This document shows positions 10,187 through 21,666 of a DNA stretch of 64,000 nucleotides, one piece after another. The notes beneath the pieces were generated by a model. The model was not told the origin of the DNA, ran no database searches, and saw only the letters and a list, made by a program, of their open reading frames with translations. Within the stretch, counting starts at the first letter, position 1. Each line of letters opens with the position of its first letter. The position numbers and the translations under genes are program-made. This DNA comes from Antitrichia curtipendula (lineage: Eukaryota > Streptophyta > Bryopsida > Hypnales > Leucodontaceae). Location of the stretch: positions 18,804,696 to 18,868,695 of the forward strand of contig OX579638.1 of the NCBI GenBank assembly GCA_951230915.1. The letters are read 5' to 3'.

Positions 10187-13180
10187 GGATATATTTTGCG
10201 CTTTACCAAATATTTATATTTCTAGCTTTAATATCAGCTATTTATTTTTTGTAATTCCCATATTGAACCGTTTCTTGAAGTGTCCATGCCAATCCGGTTA
10301 TTCTCCACTTATTTTTATTCAAAATAGAAACTTTAAAGATTTTTCCATCATTTTTTTGTCAAAATTTTGAAATTGCGACCAGATTTTTTCCCAATCCTTT
10401 TTTTTAAGGATGAAGTAGCTGTTGATTTTTCTTGAATACTGCTCAAGTCTTTATCAAATGTGTAGCAGTATTTCAAATTATTGGAAAATTACATTCTTTC
10501 TAATTATGGAGATGTGAGACAAATTTAATGTATTTTTGAGTGAATTTAATTTTTTTAAACGATGATCAAAGAATATTCAAAACTTGAACAAAAATCAAAT
10601 TATGTATTACCCTTAGCATTAAATTTTCCATCAAGAATACGCCAATTATTTTTTAAATTGAAAGTCCTTTTTTTTTATTTTATTTATGAAATTATTTTTT
10701 GAAAATGTTAAATCGTTAAAAATTTATCCATTTTTTGCATTTTGCAATATTATTTAGACATGTTTTTTTGTGCGGTGGAATAAAATGTCCATCTTGTTTC
10801 AAACAACTCACTTGATTCACACTTGATTCTCCAATCAAAACTTGCTAGCCCAAGTGAATTTTCACAACGTCATTTTTTCCAACAAATTTTCGTGCACAAT
10901 TGATCATAGCCAACAAATTTAGGGTTAAGTTTTCACAATTAAGCAAAGTTAGAATTTCCAAATCTTCTTATATTCCAAATACAATTTTGTGGTTTGAAGT
11001 TTTTATACATGACACGTAGATAAGATTCGGTGAAGTTTTAAAGAGTGTATACTAGTTTAGTAATAAAACCATGTATTGGGATAAGGGTTTCAAGGGTCCA
11101 TTGTGCATAGTACACTAACTTATTTTTAGTCTTGTCAATTCAAAATACTCTAATTTTCTAATAATGCTAAGTGGTTGCAAGAAAGATCAAACATTTTTGG
11201 TAGAATTTTACCAAGATTGCAATTTCTGGGCTCAATACTATGAGTACTAAAAATACTATGAAACAGAACAATTCTATTTGTTGATCTAAGAAATTGACAG
11301 TTACTAGTACCGTTGACTACTTGCAAGTACTGAAAAGGTGCTATTTGAAAAAGAAAGACAATTTGTCACAAAAAATAGATGCAACTAGGTACAAATTAAA
11401 AATAATTAGAAAATCATGAACAAAATAAAATAAAAATTATCCATTTGTAAAGATTTGATAGTGATTACATTTCACTAAAAAATAAAAGTCAATAATATTT
11501 TCAATGTTCAGAAGTGCTTGTGTAAGGAAGCCCTATTTGTATAAATATGGAGGCCATCAAATAATATATTTTTAGATTTCTTTGATAAACACATGTCTTC
11601 CTATTGTGGAAATAGACCATAGAAATTTCAGCTCTCAATTATTAATTTTTGGTACTCCACATTACTAAAATTCCTAAACCTCAAAGTGTAACAAATTAGA
11701 AGAATTGACTTTTAAGTATAAAATGATTTTTTTTTGTTTCCAAAAAATAAGGGACATGATTACAATCAAATTGAACATCTCCAATAAAATTTCAAGTTCA
11801 TGGGGTTTTACCATCAAAAGTTCTAATAAAAACCAGTTCCGTCACTCTAATTGTGACAAAAAATAATACTGATCTTTCTTGCAATCAACCAATCACCTTG
11901 CTGCCACTTCTAATTTCTAGGGTATAATTTTATTTTCTTAATATTGTTTTCACTATTTGATTTTAAAAGTTTATCCTTTAATACCAAAGTAACATGCACT
12001 AAAATGTTCACAATCTTTAACTACATACATTAGAAGATACATACATTTAAAGTGAGGAAATGTGGGAAAAAAATTGCCTACAATTTTTAGCGTATTTTTC
12101 ATTTTCTTTTGTAACTATTTCACTATAGAGACTTGCCGCTCTTTACTTTCACAATCTACATTATATTAGATACTTGTCTAAGAAAAATTGTAATTTGCCA
12201 TTTGTAAAGTGTTGATCTTTAAAATACAATCCAAGGAATTTTTTTGGAAAACAATAGTTTCGGTTTAGGCCAAGTTTATTCCTAGTTCAAGTAGGAAGAC
12301 CTTAATAATGATTTACCAAAATGTTCAGTACATTCAATTTGAGAATTCCAAAATGTTCAATACATTCATTTTTGGATAACCAAAATCTTCAATACTTTTA
12401 TATTGGGAATTCCAAGCCATTCGCATACCATCTTATGTTGTATATTATTCCAAATTCATTCCAAAACTTAAAAATGTGGGATTGGTAATTAAAATTTGAA
12501 AAGACTTAATAATAAAACGCCTCAAAATTAGCAATAGAAGATATGATAAATCCAATCACTATACAAATGTCACCTATATATTTACCTTTACAAATTTAAT
12601 TTGCTTATCAAATCTGATCCGTGATGGCCATATTCATTATATTGAGATTTTTTGCAGATTTGAGACAAAATGCTAGTTATTGAAAAATTCATTTAAAAAA
12701 ATAGTAATAAAAAATAAAAAATATTAAAACAATGATTCTATAATGAAATTCTAAAAGTTATTGTTGTTACCTATTTATAAAAAAAAAGACTAGTAAAGGG
12801 ATAAAGAGATTTATCCTCGAGTCGAGGATAAAAATGAGACTACAAAAAGTCTCAATATAACGAATATGACCTTCATTTTTGTTATTCATCAAATTCAACA
12901 TCAAACAGTTTGTAAGTTACCTTCAAATTCACCATATAGTTTGGACATCAAAAGGTTATAGTTCTTTATTATTTTGGAAATGGCATGCAACAACGAATAG
13001 GTATATTATGTTAGTTTACAATTTCAAGCAAACATGGTGTGAGCTCCCAATTTGTCACTTGGGACTCGTAGAATTATTTTTTTGGAAATTTGCAATTTAA
13101 AGTTAAGAAAAATATACAAAAAGCCATAAAAAGAGTGTAGAACCAAAATAGGGTTGTAACATACCCATTATAGTATTTGG
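10187..13180. other. AT-rich DNA without a recognisable gene
   Basis: Frames are short and have no known domain. Features seen are A/T runs, a loosely repeated stretch at 12315-12415 (three versions of AAAATNTTCAATAC with GGGAATTCC-like spacing), and two adjacent hairpins at 12810-12853. Confidence 0.5.
12810..12853. repeat. Two adjacent short hairpins
   Basis: TTTATCCTCGA and TCGAGGATAAA form a perfect 11-bp inverted repeat around one base (12810-12832). TGAGACT and AGTCTCA follow as a 7-bp stem (about 12835-12853). No adjacent gene gives them a terminator role; they could be the core of a decayed miniature element. Confidence 0.5.
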
Positions 13181-13872
13181 TCTAGATTTGTGTTTACACT
13201 TAGAATCCCACCAAACCGGGCCCAAAAATAGGTAGAAAGAACGAAACGGGTGGAATTGTAGGATTCAAGTCACATAGGCCCAAAAGGGCTAAATCCCACC
13301 ATGAATGTGGCAATTCATGGCTAAGTCGGTCCGAGGGATCCACAACGAGGCCACTAGGTCGGGTCCTAGAGTTAGGTTTAGAAATACACCAAAACCCCGA
13401 TTGTTAGTATGCAGGAGCCACTAACGCAAGACCGGGCCCGTGGAGGAATCCACAGCCCAAAGATGGTGTCCTAAGGTAAATCCCATGCCAGGAGTCCAAC
13501 GACGAAATCGATTCGCCAAGATTCCTCTATTTGCAAAAGATTCCCGCACCATCGATAAACTCAAGGAAATGACCAATTCATCTCCACTGACCAATTGTGC
13601 CAGGTACGGAAACGCACCTGCACCTCTTTCATGTGACCCCATGAGAGGTCTTGTGGAAAATCCCGTCATCTTCCGACTTGCAGAAGAACCTTTTGCGGGT
13701 GGTCAACCCTGGTAACCTCCAACGGGAATTTCATGGAAATTACCCAGGTTGCCAGAAAATCTCACTAAAAATTAGACTAGCTTGTTTTATGTTAATAATG
13801 TGCTCCGTGAAGTTTCGCGACATTCCGATAGCGGCAAGTACCCGAACCGGCGAGATTCCTCGAGAATTAATC

Positions 13873-13895
13873 ACGTGGCGGGGTCCCCGCCACGT
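13873..13895. promoter_or_regulatory. Perfect palindrome with G-box core
   Basis: ACGTGGCGGGG, one T, then CCCCGCCACGT: 11-bp perfect arms. With the preceding C the left arm contains CACGTG, the G-box bound by plant bZIP and bHLH factors. It lies about 420 bp upstream of the TATA-like box at 14310, so an enhancer role is possible but unproven. Confidence 0.45.
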
Positions 13896-14309
13896 TGACC
13901 GGCATTCCGGGACCATGCGACGGCGGAACAAAGTCAACCAAGAGTCTTTTCCGACTCCCTCACACCTACCGGAGACCCTAAGCTATTTACATTTCTCAAA
14001 ATAGGAGACCCCCAATATCTAGGATTTTACCACGGTTTAGTTTTTTAAACTAAATTAGCCTACGATGGTTTTTTGTCCTCAGTACGGGGTGGTAGGGGGA
14101 TCTTGGACTAAACACGGCAATCTGGAGCCAATGGCGCAATCCGTTTGACGATTGGAGTAATTCTCCAAAAGTTAGGAGGTTGGTCCAGCGTAGATAGGTA
14201 AAAGTAGTTTTTTAAGGATTAGGATGAAAATCTTTGAAGATGAGGATGAAAATCCAAGTTGATAAGGTTACTTTAGAACTCTTGAGGGGAAGGTGGGGCC
14301 TTGGAAACC

Positions 14310-14317
14310 TATTTAAG
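14310..14317 (+). promoter_or_regulatory. TATA-like box
   Basis: TATTTAAG in a GC-richer surround, with a CT-rich CTCTCAAG about 18 bases downstream. This is consistent with an LTR core promoter. It is a weak motif on its own. Confidence 0.35.
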
Positions 14318-14656
14318 GTCCCCATTTTTCTCTCAAGAACACCTCCAAATCTTGTTTTGGGTCCGTGGGTCCAACTTATGTTGGGATCTTTGGCATTTTA
14401 GCCAAGAAACCTCTACGGTGTTTTTGGAGTACTTTTGGCTCCCCTTGTTGCTCTATTTCAAGCTTCCTTTGGAGGTCCTTTTGGGTCCTTCTACCTTACC
14501 TTGCCTTGCATCCTTGTTGTGAGTGAACGGGTCTCCCCTATACTTGTGTGATTTCTTATGCCTTGTACTAATCCTAAAGTCACCCCCCACCGTACCTTGG
14601 CGATGCCGCTTTGGGGGGCCTTTAGTGTATGAGAGTTTTCCCGTTATCATTGACCT

Positions 14657-15040
14657 TGTGTGCATGTGTGCCCCCGTATTGAGTCCTAACCAAAGTTGTT
14701 CTTTTTGTTGTTGGTTGTAAGTGGGCCCACTCCCCGGGGAACGGCGAAGCTTTGAACCTGTGACCAGTCCCAGTCCTAAAGTATGTGGTAAACACGTGCA
14801 TGTGTGCCCCGTATCGAGTCCTAACTGGAGTTGTCCTTTTTTCGTTGTTGGTTATAAGTGGGCCCACCCCCCGGGGAACGGCGAAGCTTTGAACCTGTGA
14901 CCAGCCTTAGTCCTAAAGTGCGTGTTAAAAACAAGCCTTAGACGGCGGAGCTTTGAACACAAGGGTATCATAAGTCCTAAAGTTGGTGTTAAAACCAATT
15001 CTACGGCGAAGCTTTGAACCCTTATGTACTCTCGTTCCAA
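14657..15040 (+). repeat. Tandem repeat, unit about 138 bp plus two partial units
   Basis: The unit from TGTGTGCATGTGTGCCCC through GGGCCCAC, CCCCGGGGAACGGCGAAG, CTTTGAACC and AGTCCTAAAGT occurs twice (14657-14796 and 14797-14935). Shorter pieces carrying only CGGCGAAGCTTTGAAC and TCCTAAAGT follow to 15040. The recurring core is CGGCGAAGCTTTGAAC. Confidence 0.8.
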
Positions 15041-15234
15041 AGTCTAGAATCTGAGACGTTCTCGGAAAAGTCCAAGGTTTAGCGTCCGAGATTAAGTCTA
15101 AGTTAAGAGTCCCCCCACCCCTTGTGAGCCGGCGTCCGTAAAACAGGAAACCACACCAAAAATCGGGGAAAATTAACCAAAAATCCGATTTAGATTTGCT
15201 TAGGTGGGTTCCCTTAAGGAACCCAAAAAAGTCG

Positions 15235-15560
15235 GGTTGAGTCCCTGGGGGATCTGGTCCAGTTGCAAGGAAGTCGGGATGAGTCCCTGGGTCTGGTCCA
15301 GTGCAAGGAAGTCGGGGTGAGTCCTGGGGAGTCGGGGTGAGTCCTTGGGGAGTCGGGAAGGTCGCTGGGGTGGTCTGGCAGGTCGCTGGGGTGGTCGAGC
15401 AGGTCGCTGGGTGGTCTAGCAGGTCGCTGGGGTGGTTTAGCAGGTCGCTGGGTGGTTTGGGCAGGTCGCTGGGGTGGTTTAGCAGGTCGCTGGGTGGTCT
15501 GGGCAGGTCACTGGGGTGGTCCGGGCAGGTCACTGGGGTGGTCCAAGGAGTCCAGGGAGT
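15235..15560 (+). repeat. G-rich minisatellite
   Basis: The core array (15360-15545) repeats AGGTCGCTGGGGTGGT with variants AGGTCGCTGGGTGGTTT and AGGTCACTGGGGTGGTCC, units of about 21-23 bp and some eight or nine copies. The left flank (15235-15360) repeats AGTCGGGGTGAGTCC. Both strands read as periodic open frames (Pro-Ser-Asp-Leu on the minus strand), a by-product of the repeat. Confidence 0.85.
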
Positions 15561-16344
15561 CCAGGGCTGGAGAGAGAGAGAGAGGAAAAAGAAAACAAAG
15601 AGAAAGGTTGGGATTAGTGGGAGAAAGGTTGGGATTAGTGGGGGTTAGGAGAAGATTAACGGGGTTGAAATCAAGGGAAAGAAAACAACCACAAAAGGGA
15701 GGAGAATAGGGGAAGTAGAAAGAAGGAATAAGTTGCACCTCCATACCTGCATCAAACAACTCTCAACTCTCACCAAAATCACAACTATACGCAATGGAGG
15801 GAGGTTAGTGAGTTATAGAATGAAATAGGAGAAGGGGGAGAGAGACGATAAATAGTGCCCTAGGCTTAGCTAAATAGGTGTTAGAAAGGAAATCTCGAGG
15901 ATTCATAGTGACCATTAGGAAGTAGGATTAGGATGACACGAAGACAAGGTTGTGTAAGAGGTTAGGAGGGACATTAAAACTTCTTGGGGTTTGAATCTAT
16001 AGTTGTAAGACACCCCATCAAAGCTTAGGTAGAATAGTGTTTGTGTAGAAAGAGAGGAAGGGAAAGAAAAGAAGAGAGAAGAAAGGAGGAGGGAAAGAAA
16101 GAGGTTAGATTGCACGGGTCCTAATTTTTGAAACATAAGTGGTGAAATTGGGAAAAGGTCCCACCACCCAAGGGCCACCATGGAGTATGGGAATGTACGC
16201 ACGAATGCGGACAAGCGTATTTCCGACACCGGAAGTGACAAGGTGAGTTCTTGAATCCATACTCGGTGTTGTGTTTTTTCCTCTTTAGCATTGATCTCCT
16301 TAATTAGCCCTTTCCACGTGAAAGGTACACCGTGACAAGAAAAA

Positions 16345-16600
16345 GATAAAAATTAGAAATAGAAGATAGAATTTAGAGTTACAATTAGGAGTCAAAATTT
16401 AGAGTTAAAAATATAGGAGTAAAAATTTAGAGTAAAAATTAGGAGTAAAAATTTAGAGTTAAAAATTAGGAGTAAAGATTTCGAGTTAAAATTAGGAGTA
16501 AAAATTTAGATTTAAAAAATTAGGAGTAAAAATTAGGAGTAACCATTTAGAGTTAAATTTAGGAATAAAAATTTAGAATTATATTTAGAAGTCAGGAATT
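16345..16600 (+). repeat. AT-rich minisatellite
   Basis: About ten degenerate units of TTAGGAGTAAAAATTTAGAG with AGTTAAAA linkers, length roughly 20-27 bp each. No coding content. Confidence 0.85.
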
Positions 16601-16619
16601 AAAGGAAAAAAACTTAAGC

Positions 16620-18600
16620 TTAGGGTTAGCCGTAAGGTTGAAACTTCCGGGAGAAGTGTCAACCCTCCAAAAATTATTATTCAACACTTATGGAAGGAAC
16701 ATAAGGTTCCCCGCTCACATAGTTAAGGACGTTAGAAATGACGCCAACTACCTAGCCAATCCTATACATAGGATAGGCAGTTAAAGAGGTAGGAATTACC
16801 AATCACCTTTGCTCATCACAGTCAACTTGCGAGTTATACATGCAATTCTAGTAGTATTCGCTGCCATCCACGACACTCAGAAAACGTTAGCACAAAAGAT
16901 CCATTGCTTGGAAGGCACAGTGGACCGCGCTCACAACACCCCCTTATATTTAAAAAGGTGGATAAAGGCATAGAACCTGGTCGGTGTTCGCCCGATTACC
17001 AAGGGTGGGTAATCTTGCGCCCACACATGGAAAAAAATTCTACAATTCTACAGATGTCTTACAAAAAGGTAGAATTTGGACAAAATATGCAAATGACTTG
17101 AAATTGTGCTAATTTTTTCATTATTTATGTGCATCAAACAACTTTTTCTATTTTAGAGACCTTGAGACTTGTACTTTGCAAAAACAACATTTATTTCAAA
17201 CTACTTGCAAAGTAAAAAAATCCATTGCTTGAAAGGCTCAATTACATAGTGATTTAGAATTTTATTTTAATGTTTACAATTTATACTTCCTCCAATGGTT
17301 AACATTAGAACTTGGTCTGACGTTAATTTGCATGATCCACTATTAGGAGATTGACTTTCGTTTATACTTACATAATATATAGATTGGTTAGAATGCTACT
17401 TATGCACAATATTAGCATTGCCACTTGCTTCTTTAAATAAGCCTAGTATTCAAGTATCCTATCGTGGAATTCTAATGCACGCTCACGTTTTATGCTATCA
17501 CACATTTCATAAGCAATTCTCAATCATTTCCTTCTAGTTCCATCACGGACATGACCAATCTTCATAAATTTATGTTGTAAGAAACTCAAACACCTAAAAC
17601 ATTTATCATCAAATGGAGCCATCCAGTTTGTATATATCAAATGCATCTCAATAATGGGTTCCACGTACTCTATCCTCTTACAAACTATTATTTTGCAACA
17701 AATCCTTTGGCCATTTGCAACCGTCATTTGATAGAGGTGGTAATAAGTAACACTAAAAAAAGCATGCATTTTTCTCTTATACCATACATAGATGAATTGA
17801 GATATTTGGGCTTTCATAGGTACATGCTTTAAATCATTGGGCCTAACAACAACATTGTTTCCAATCTCGTATAGCACTCCCCATAGCATACACTTCTAGA
17901 TGTGCGTACAAACATATGTTGCCTAGCCCTCCACTTCAAAATGGTGTTGTAAGAAGCTAGCTAACCTAGCATTGGTAAATTTAGGCCAAACTCTCCTACT
18001 TGTCTTTGTTCCAATTAAAATCCCTTGAGAACAAGCTATATATGAACATATGGTTTTCTAGTGTATTTTTCAACAATTTGTTCATCTTTGTAGCAGCTTC
18101 AATGCTACTGCAAATCCAAAAGTGTTTCTTGTGCCATGTAGGGCACTAAGAAGTGCCATAGTTGTTGTCTTCATGTAGGTATTTATGCACATGCAAATAC
18201 TGGTGAAGTTCAATAAGTGCTCTTTCTGACATATCCATTCTAATCATGTTTGTTAGAGATTATCATGCCATGGCTGTTCAATACGTGGTTGCTTTCGTTG
18301 TATCAAAGATTCGCCTTTATCTTGAGATTGTGGTGGTGGAGAATCTTAAGGCTGGAGAGGTTGATCCAATAATTGTGACATAGAAAGCTCAAGCTTGGGC
18401 TCGATAGTATGCTTGAGATTTAAAGAGTCTCTAAAAATCCTCCAATTAGACATGTTGAAGTTTCTACAGAGGTTAATCAAAGATTATAATTTTATATAAC
18501 TATAAAATATTGTCTCTTCTTGTTGACTCTCCCCTCTTTGTATTAAACTTCAAGTAGAGAGGCTAATCAAAAAAGTTATTGTATACATAGACTATGGTTT
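16620..18600. other. Unassigned stretch; one minus-strand frame of 121 residues
   Basis: No family was recognised. The only longer frame (17524-17889, minus) starts LWGVLYEIGNNVVVRPND and contains SVTYYHLYQM; it could be a decayed transposon protein. Minus-strand reading of 17900-18360 gives further interrupted protein-like stretches. The 3' LTR of the gypsy element should lie at the right edge of this region, but no TG...CA boundaries could be set. A purine tract on the minus strand (AAAGAGGGGAGAG, about 18526-18538) is a candidate polypurine tract. Confidence 0.35.
17524..17889 (-). CDS. Hypothetical protein fragment
   Basis: Frame of 121 residues beginning at an alternative start (TTG), so an ATG-initiated product would be shorter. 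It has a basic C-terminus (HVRDGTRRK) and a run rich in aromatic residues (HAFFSVTYYHLYQM). I do not recognise a domain. Position next to the 3' side of the gypsy remnant suggests repeat origin. It may not be a gene. Confidence 0.15.
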   Translation of the reverse strand: MLWGVLYEIGNNVVVRPNDLKHVPMKAQISQFIYVWYKRKMHAFFSVTYYHLYQMTVANGQRICCKIIVCKRIEYVEPIIEMHLIYTNWMAPFDDKCFRCLSFLQHKFMKIGHVRDGTRRK

Positions 18601-18676
18601 ATTAGGATAGAATTAGTAGAACTCATTTACCTTTCCACGGTACATTGACCAAGTTTGTCATTGATTCCCATGTGTG

Positions 18677-20299
18677 TTAATTGATGTCGTATCCATGCCA
18701 ATGTACCAAATATTCCAACTTGCCATGTCTATGTTGTTGAATCAAGTATTTTTCCACCTCATATTCTTTATGGTTGTCTATTTCAATAAAAGGCAATGGT
18801 GATTGACTTCTTCTCAGCAAAGTTGATTCTTTATACGACTCAAGAAGGGAAACATGAAAGATTGGATGTACTTTTATAGACATTAAAAGTTTCAATTGAT
18901 AAGCGACGGGATTGATCTGCTTTTGAATGGGAAATGGCCCGAGCCATCAATAATCCAATTTGTCACACAGTCGAGTGGTCTTGATGTTGCGTCGAAGGAG
19001 CCAAACATTTTCACCAACCTAGAATGGAGGTCATTCTTTTTGCAATGCGTTTGCTGATTTCTTGTAATAATCTTGAGCTTCTTGTAGATGCAGTTTCATG
19101 ATATTTTAAAGCTTTGATAACCGTAAAGTCAAGTCTTTGGCTGTTGGATTGTCCATTTGAAAAATGTTGAATAGATCAAATTTGGGATGATATCTATAAT
19201 TGACATAGAATGGTGTTTGTTGAATAGAAGTATAGATAGTATTCTTGTACGCGAACTCCGCCAATGTCAAATGCAAAATCAAATCATCTTGTTGATAGTT
19301 GGTGGTGCAATGTAGATATTGTTCCAATATTTGATTTACATGTTCAATTTGTCCATCCATTTGAGGGTGAAAGGCAGAAGAAAAATTGATATTCACTTTA
19401 AAAATCTCGAAAAGAGACCTCCAAAATTTAGAGGCAAATTGCAATCCTCGATCTAATATAATATTATTTGGAAGTCCATGATATCGATAAATATTGTCAA
19501 AAAATAGCCTCGTTGTTTTCTCGCTAGTAATTCTTTTCTTGTATGGAACAAAATGTGTCATCTTTGTGAGTTGATCTACAATCACGCATATGGAATCAAA
19601 AGTCTTGGATGAAGGTAAATCCATTGTGAAATCCATAGAAACTGAAGATCATGGCCGTTTTAGAATAGATAATGGTTGAAGAAGTTTATGCGGTCGATGT
19701 CGAGGATTCTTAGACCTTGAAAAGTGTCACATGTGAGTAAAAAGTCTTTGATGGCCTTCCATATTTGGGGTCACTAGAAATCTTGAGATACAAGCTCTAA
19801 TATTTTGTTAAATCCAAAATGTATGACTGCAGGAAAGTCATGTCGATTTTGAAGAACTTGAAGACGCAAGGGACCTTTATGAATGTACAACGTTCTTCAA
19901 AATATAAGAACTTGTCCGAAAGCATCAAGTTATCATTATCATGGTAAGACTGACGCTTGATGTTATAAACTAGAGGATCTGAAGTCGATGATGTATAGAC
20001 TTAGTCAAAAAACGAAAAATCAATCGTCATTACCATTGTTGTTGCATGAAGCTAGAATTGCTCAAGCTTAAGAAGGTTTGTTGTTTGTTGTTTGTATGTT
20101 GCTTCTTCTTCTTTTGGTACCAAATATGATCTTCGAGACAAAGCATCTGACAATCTTTGTTGCTTTCTAGGACGGTACGTGATAATGAAGTTGAAACGAG
20201 ATAATGACATACTCCAACGACCTTGACGTTGATTCAAAACATGAGTAGACATAAAATATTCAAGATTTTTGTGATCTATATATATTTGGATCATGAAAT
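18677..20299 (-). pseudogene. Ty3/gypsy chromovirus pol fragment (RNase H, integrase, chromodomain)
   Basis: In minus-strand order: the end of RNase H (20052-20299; [32 protein letters not shown]); an interrupted linker (19640-20050); the integrase core (19106-19640), where the DDE triad is visible as the Asp of MDFTMDLP, the Asp of IILDRGLQF and the Glu of GQIEHVNQ; a frameshifted stretch with the usual VWLLRRN and KLDY context (18900-19105); and IHPIFHVSLLE-type sequence leading into a chromodomain (18677-18895; EYEVEKYL, LEYLVHWHGYD). The chromodomain marks the chromovirus branch, in which it directs integration to heterochromatin. Frameshifts make it non-functional. The upstream pol part is cut off at 20300 by the copia insertion and should resume beyond base 64000. 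Confidence 0.9.
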
Positions 20300-20524
20300 T
20301 GTGTGAACATGCATATACTCACATGAGATAGATAAATACAGGAGATCAAGTCACTAATTATATACAAAGCTAAGAGAGCAGTTACTAAGTGCCACTAAGG
20401 TGTCAGTTACAGGTTCCACTAACTATACTAATACAGTACTACGTAACAGTTACTAACAGCTTAGGGTACATCCTGATTTGGTGGCTACATGATAAATAAC
20501 TGTAATTTGAGAGCGCTTTCAACA
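20300..20524 (-). repeat. Copia 3' LTR (about 225 bp)
   Basis: On the minus strand the LTR begins TGTTGAAAGCGC at 20524, directly after a polypurine tract, and ends near 20300 with GTTCACACA, after which the gypsy RNase H frame continues. The ends start with TG and finish with CA. A TATATAATTAG box lies at about 20350. The left edge could shift by 2-4 bases because TG occurs at 20300, 20302 and 20304. The partner LTR is outside the window, so identity cannot be tested. Confidence 0.75.
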
Positions 20525-20545
20525 CCCTCCCTCGCTCGAAAAACC
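20525..20545 (-). promoter_or_regulatory. Copia polypurine tract
   Basis: On the minus strand, CGAGCGAGGGAGGG immediately precedes TGTTGAAAGCGC of the LTR. This is the primer for plus-strand DNA synthesis. A second purine run (AAGGGAGGG) lies just upstream. Confidence 0.8.
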
Positions 20546-21023
20546 CTCCCTTAGTCGTGAGACTAGTCTTTGAACTGTGGTGAGGTGATGACTCGATTTG
20601 TGACGCTTCCTGTTGCTGCTGTGCGAGTGTTCCGAGAGCATGTTGATCGAATGTCACTAGTTCAGATTTGGTTGCTGATTCTGTGGCTGCATGCAGTGGC
20701 GTTGCGTTGAATCTCTGATAAGGTACAGGAGATTTGTGTGTTCATATGGTTCTGATTCCAGAAGGGAAGAGGTGATCCTTCGGTGGAGCATCCTGTTGTC
20801 GGAGCTCTGGGGAGAGGAAGAACCTTTGGAAGAACGAGAACTGTGTCAAGAGCCACTGAAAAAGAGACCACCGAGGAGTTTTGGAAGATTCTCATTGAGA
20901 GTCCCGATGAATTTTGAGATAACAGAGCAACGCGGAGGCATCCAAGAGCACCAGACTTTAAGCACAAGATCACCGGAAAAGGATTATGGATCAATAGTTG
21001 GCAGACGCCTGAGTGGGTGCGTG
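20546..21023 (-). other. Copia 3' untranslated region
   Basis: About 480 bp between the stop of the polyprotein and the polypurine tract. Open frames here on both strands (20662-21027 minus, 20691-21065 plus) show no domains and are probably fortuitous. Confidence 0.6.
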
Positions 21024-21612
21024 TCATGTTTCCAGAGTAGGGAGCTGTGGGGGCACGATACTTGAGTTGAGTTTGTTTGAGTAGAAGCTGCTTTGTGGCA
21101 ATGGCTTTGTGAGAAAGTCTGCCTGTTGTATTGTGGTTGGGACGTAATGAACTTTAATTGCTCCACTTTGTACTGCCTCGCGTATGAAGTGATGATGGAT
21201 TTTGATATGTTTGGTGCGGGCATGTAAGACTGGATTATCAACTAGCTTAATGCAGGACTGATTGTCGCTATAGAGTGGCGTGGGCTGATCCATGTTCAAT
21301 CCAAGTTCTTGAAAGAGTCTTCTGAAATGTAAGATGTCTTTTGCTACTTCTGTGAACACTCTATATTCAGCTTCGGTGCTGGATAGCGAGACTGTTGGTT
21401 GTATTTTGCTACTCCACGATATGCACGTGTTTCCTAGTTTGTGTAATATGCCTGATGTCGAACGTCTTGTATCAATATCTCTCCCCCAGTCCGCATCAGC
21501 GTATGTCTGATACTGCAAGTCACCGTGTGAGGTCATTAGAACCCCATGATCGACTGTTCCACGGAGGTATCTAAGGATCTTCTTGGCTGCTTGGAGATGG
21601 GCTTCCTCAGGT
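21024..21612 (-). CDS. pol: Copia polyprotein, RNase H segment
   Basis: C-terminal part of the copia polyprotein, which removes RNA from RNA-DNA hybrids during reverse transcription. It starts at 21612 with EEAHLQAAKKILRYLRGT, the usual bridge from RT to RNase H, and continues with YADADWGRD, RRSTSG, WSSKIQ, SSTEAEYR, DNQSC, TKHIKIHHHFIRE and ADFLTKPLP, ending at a TGA at 21024. Motif order and spacing are normal. The upstream half of the same frame lies 37.9 kb away at 59491 because the giant CACTA element separates them. No lesion is visible inside the segment. Confidence 0.93.
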
Positions 21613-21666
21613 ACCTACTAGAAAATTCGGTGCCTAGATTAACAAAAAATCAACACAGAACTGTTG
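21613..21666 (+). repeat. Left terminal inverted repeat of giant CACTA
   Basis: ACCTACTAGAAAATTCGGTG followed by CCTAGATTAACAAAA and ATCAACAC. It pairs with 59438-59490 with one gap and scattered mismatches. It starts AC where the right end starts CA, so the CACTA terminus is altered here. Confidence 0.9.

Larger units (their letters stand above)
13190..16330. mobile_element. GC-richer block, possibly an LTR/leader of an unassigned retroelement
   Basis: Base composition changes sharply from the AT-rich left flank. The block has a G-box palindrome (13873-13895), a TATA-like TATTTAAG (14310-14317) followed by CTCTCAAGAACACC where a start site would lie, then internal tandem repeats (14657-15040, 15235-15560). 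That layout resembles an LTR promoter with a repetitive leader. No primer-binding site, protein domain or second LTR was recognised. Several overlapping open frames here are GC-rich or repeat-driven and are not credible proteins. Confidence 0.3.

Noticed and set aside
13421..14004. Several overlapping ORFs in the GC-rich block
   Set aside because: Overlapping frames on both strands without domains, explained by fewer stop codons in GC-rich DNA.
14925..15533. 202-residue Pro/Ser-rich ORF on the minus strand
   Set aside because: It is the translation of the G-rich minisatellite; the opposite strand gives equally periodic frames.
15235..15560. CRISPR-like array
   Set aside because: Units are directly adjacent and variable, with no unique spacers of constant length, and the window is eukaryotic.
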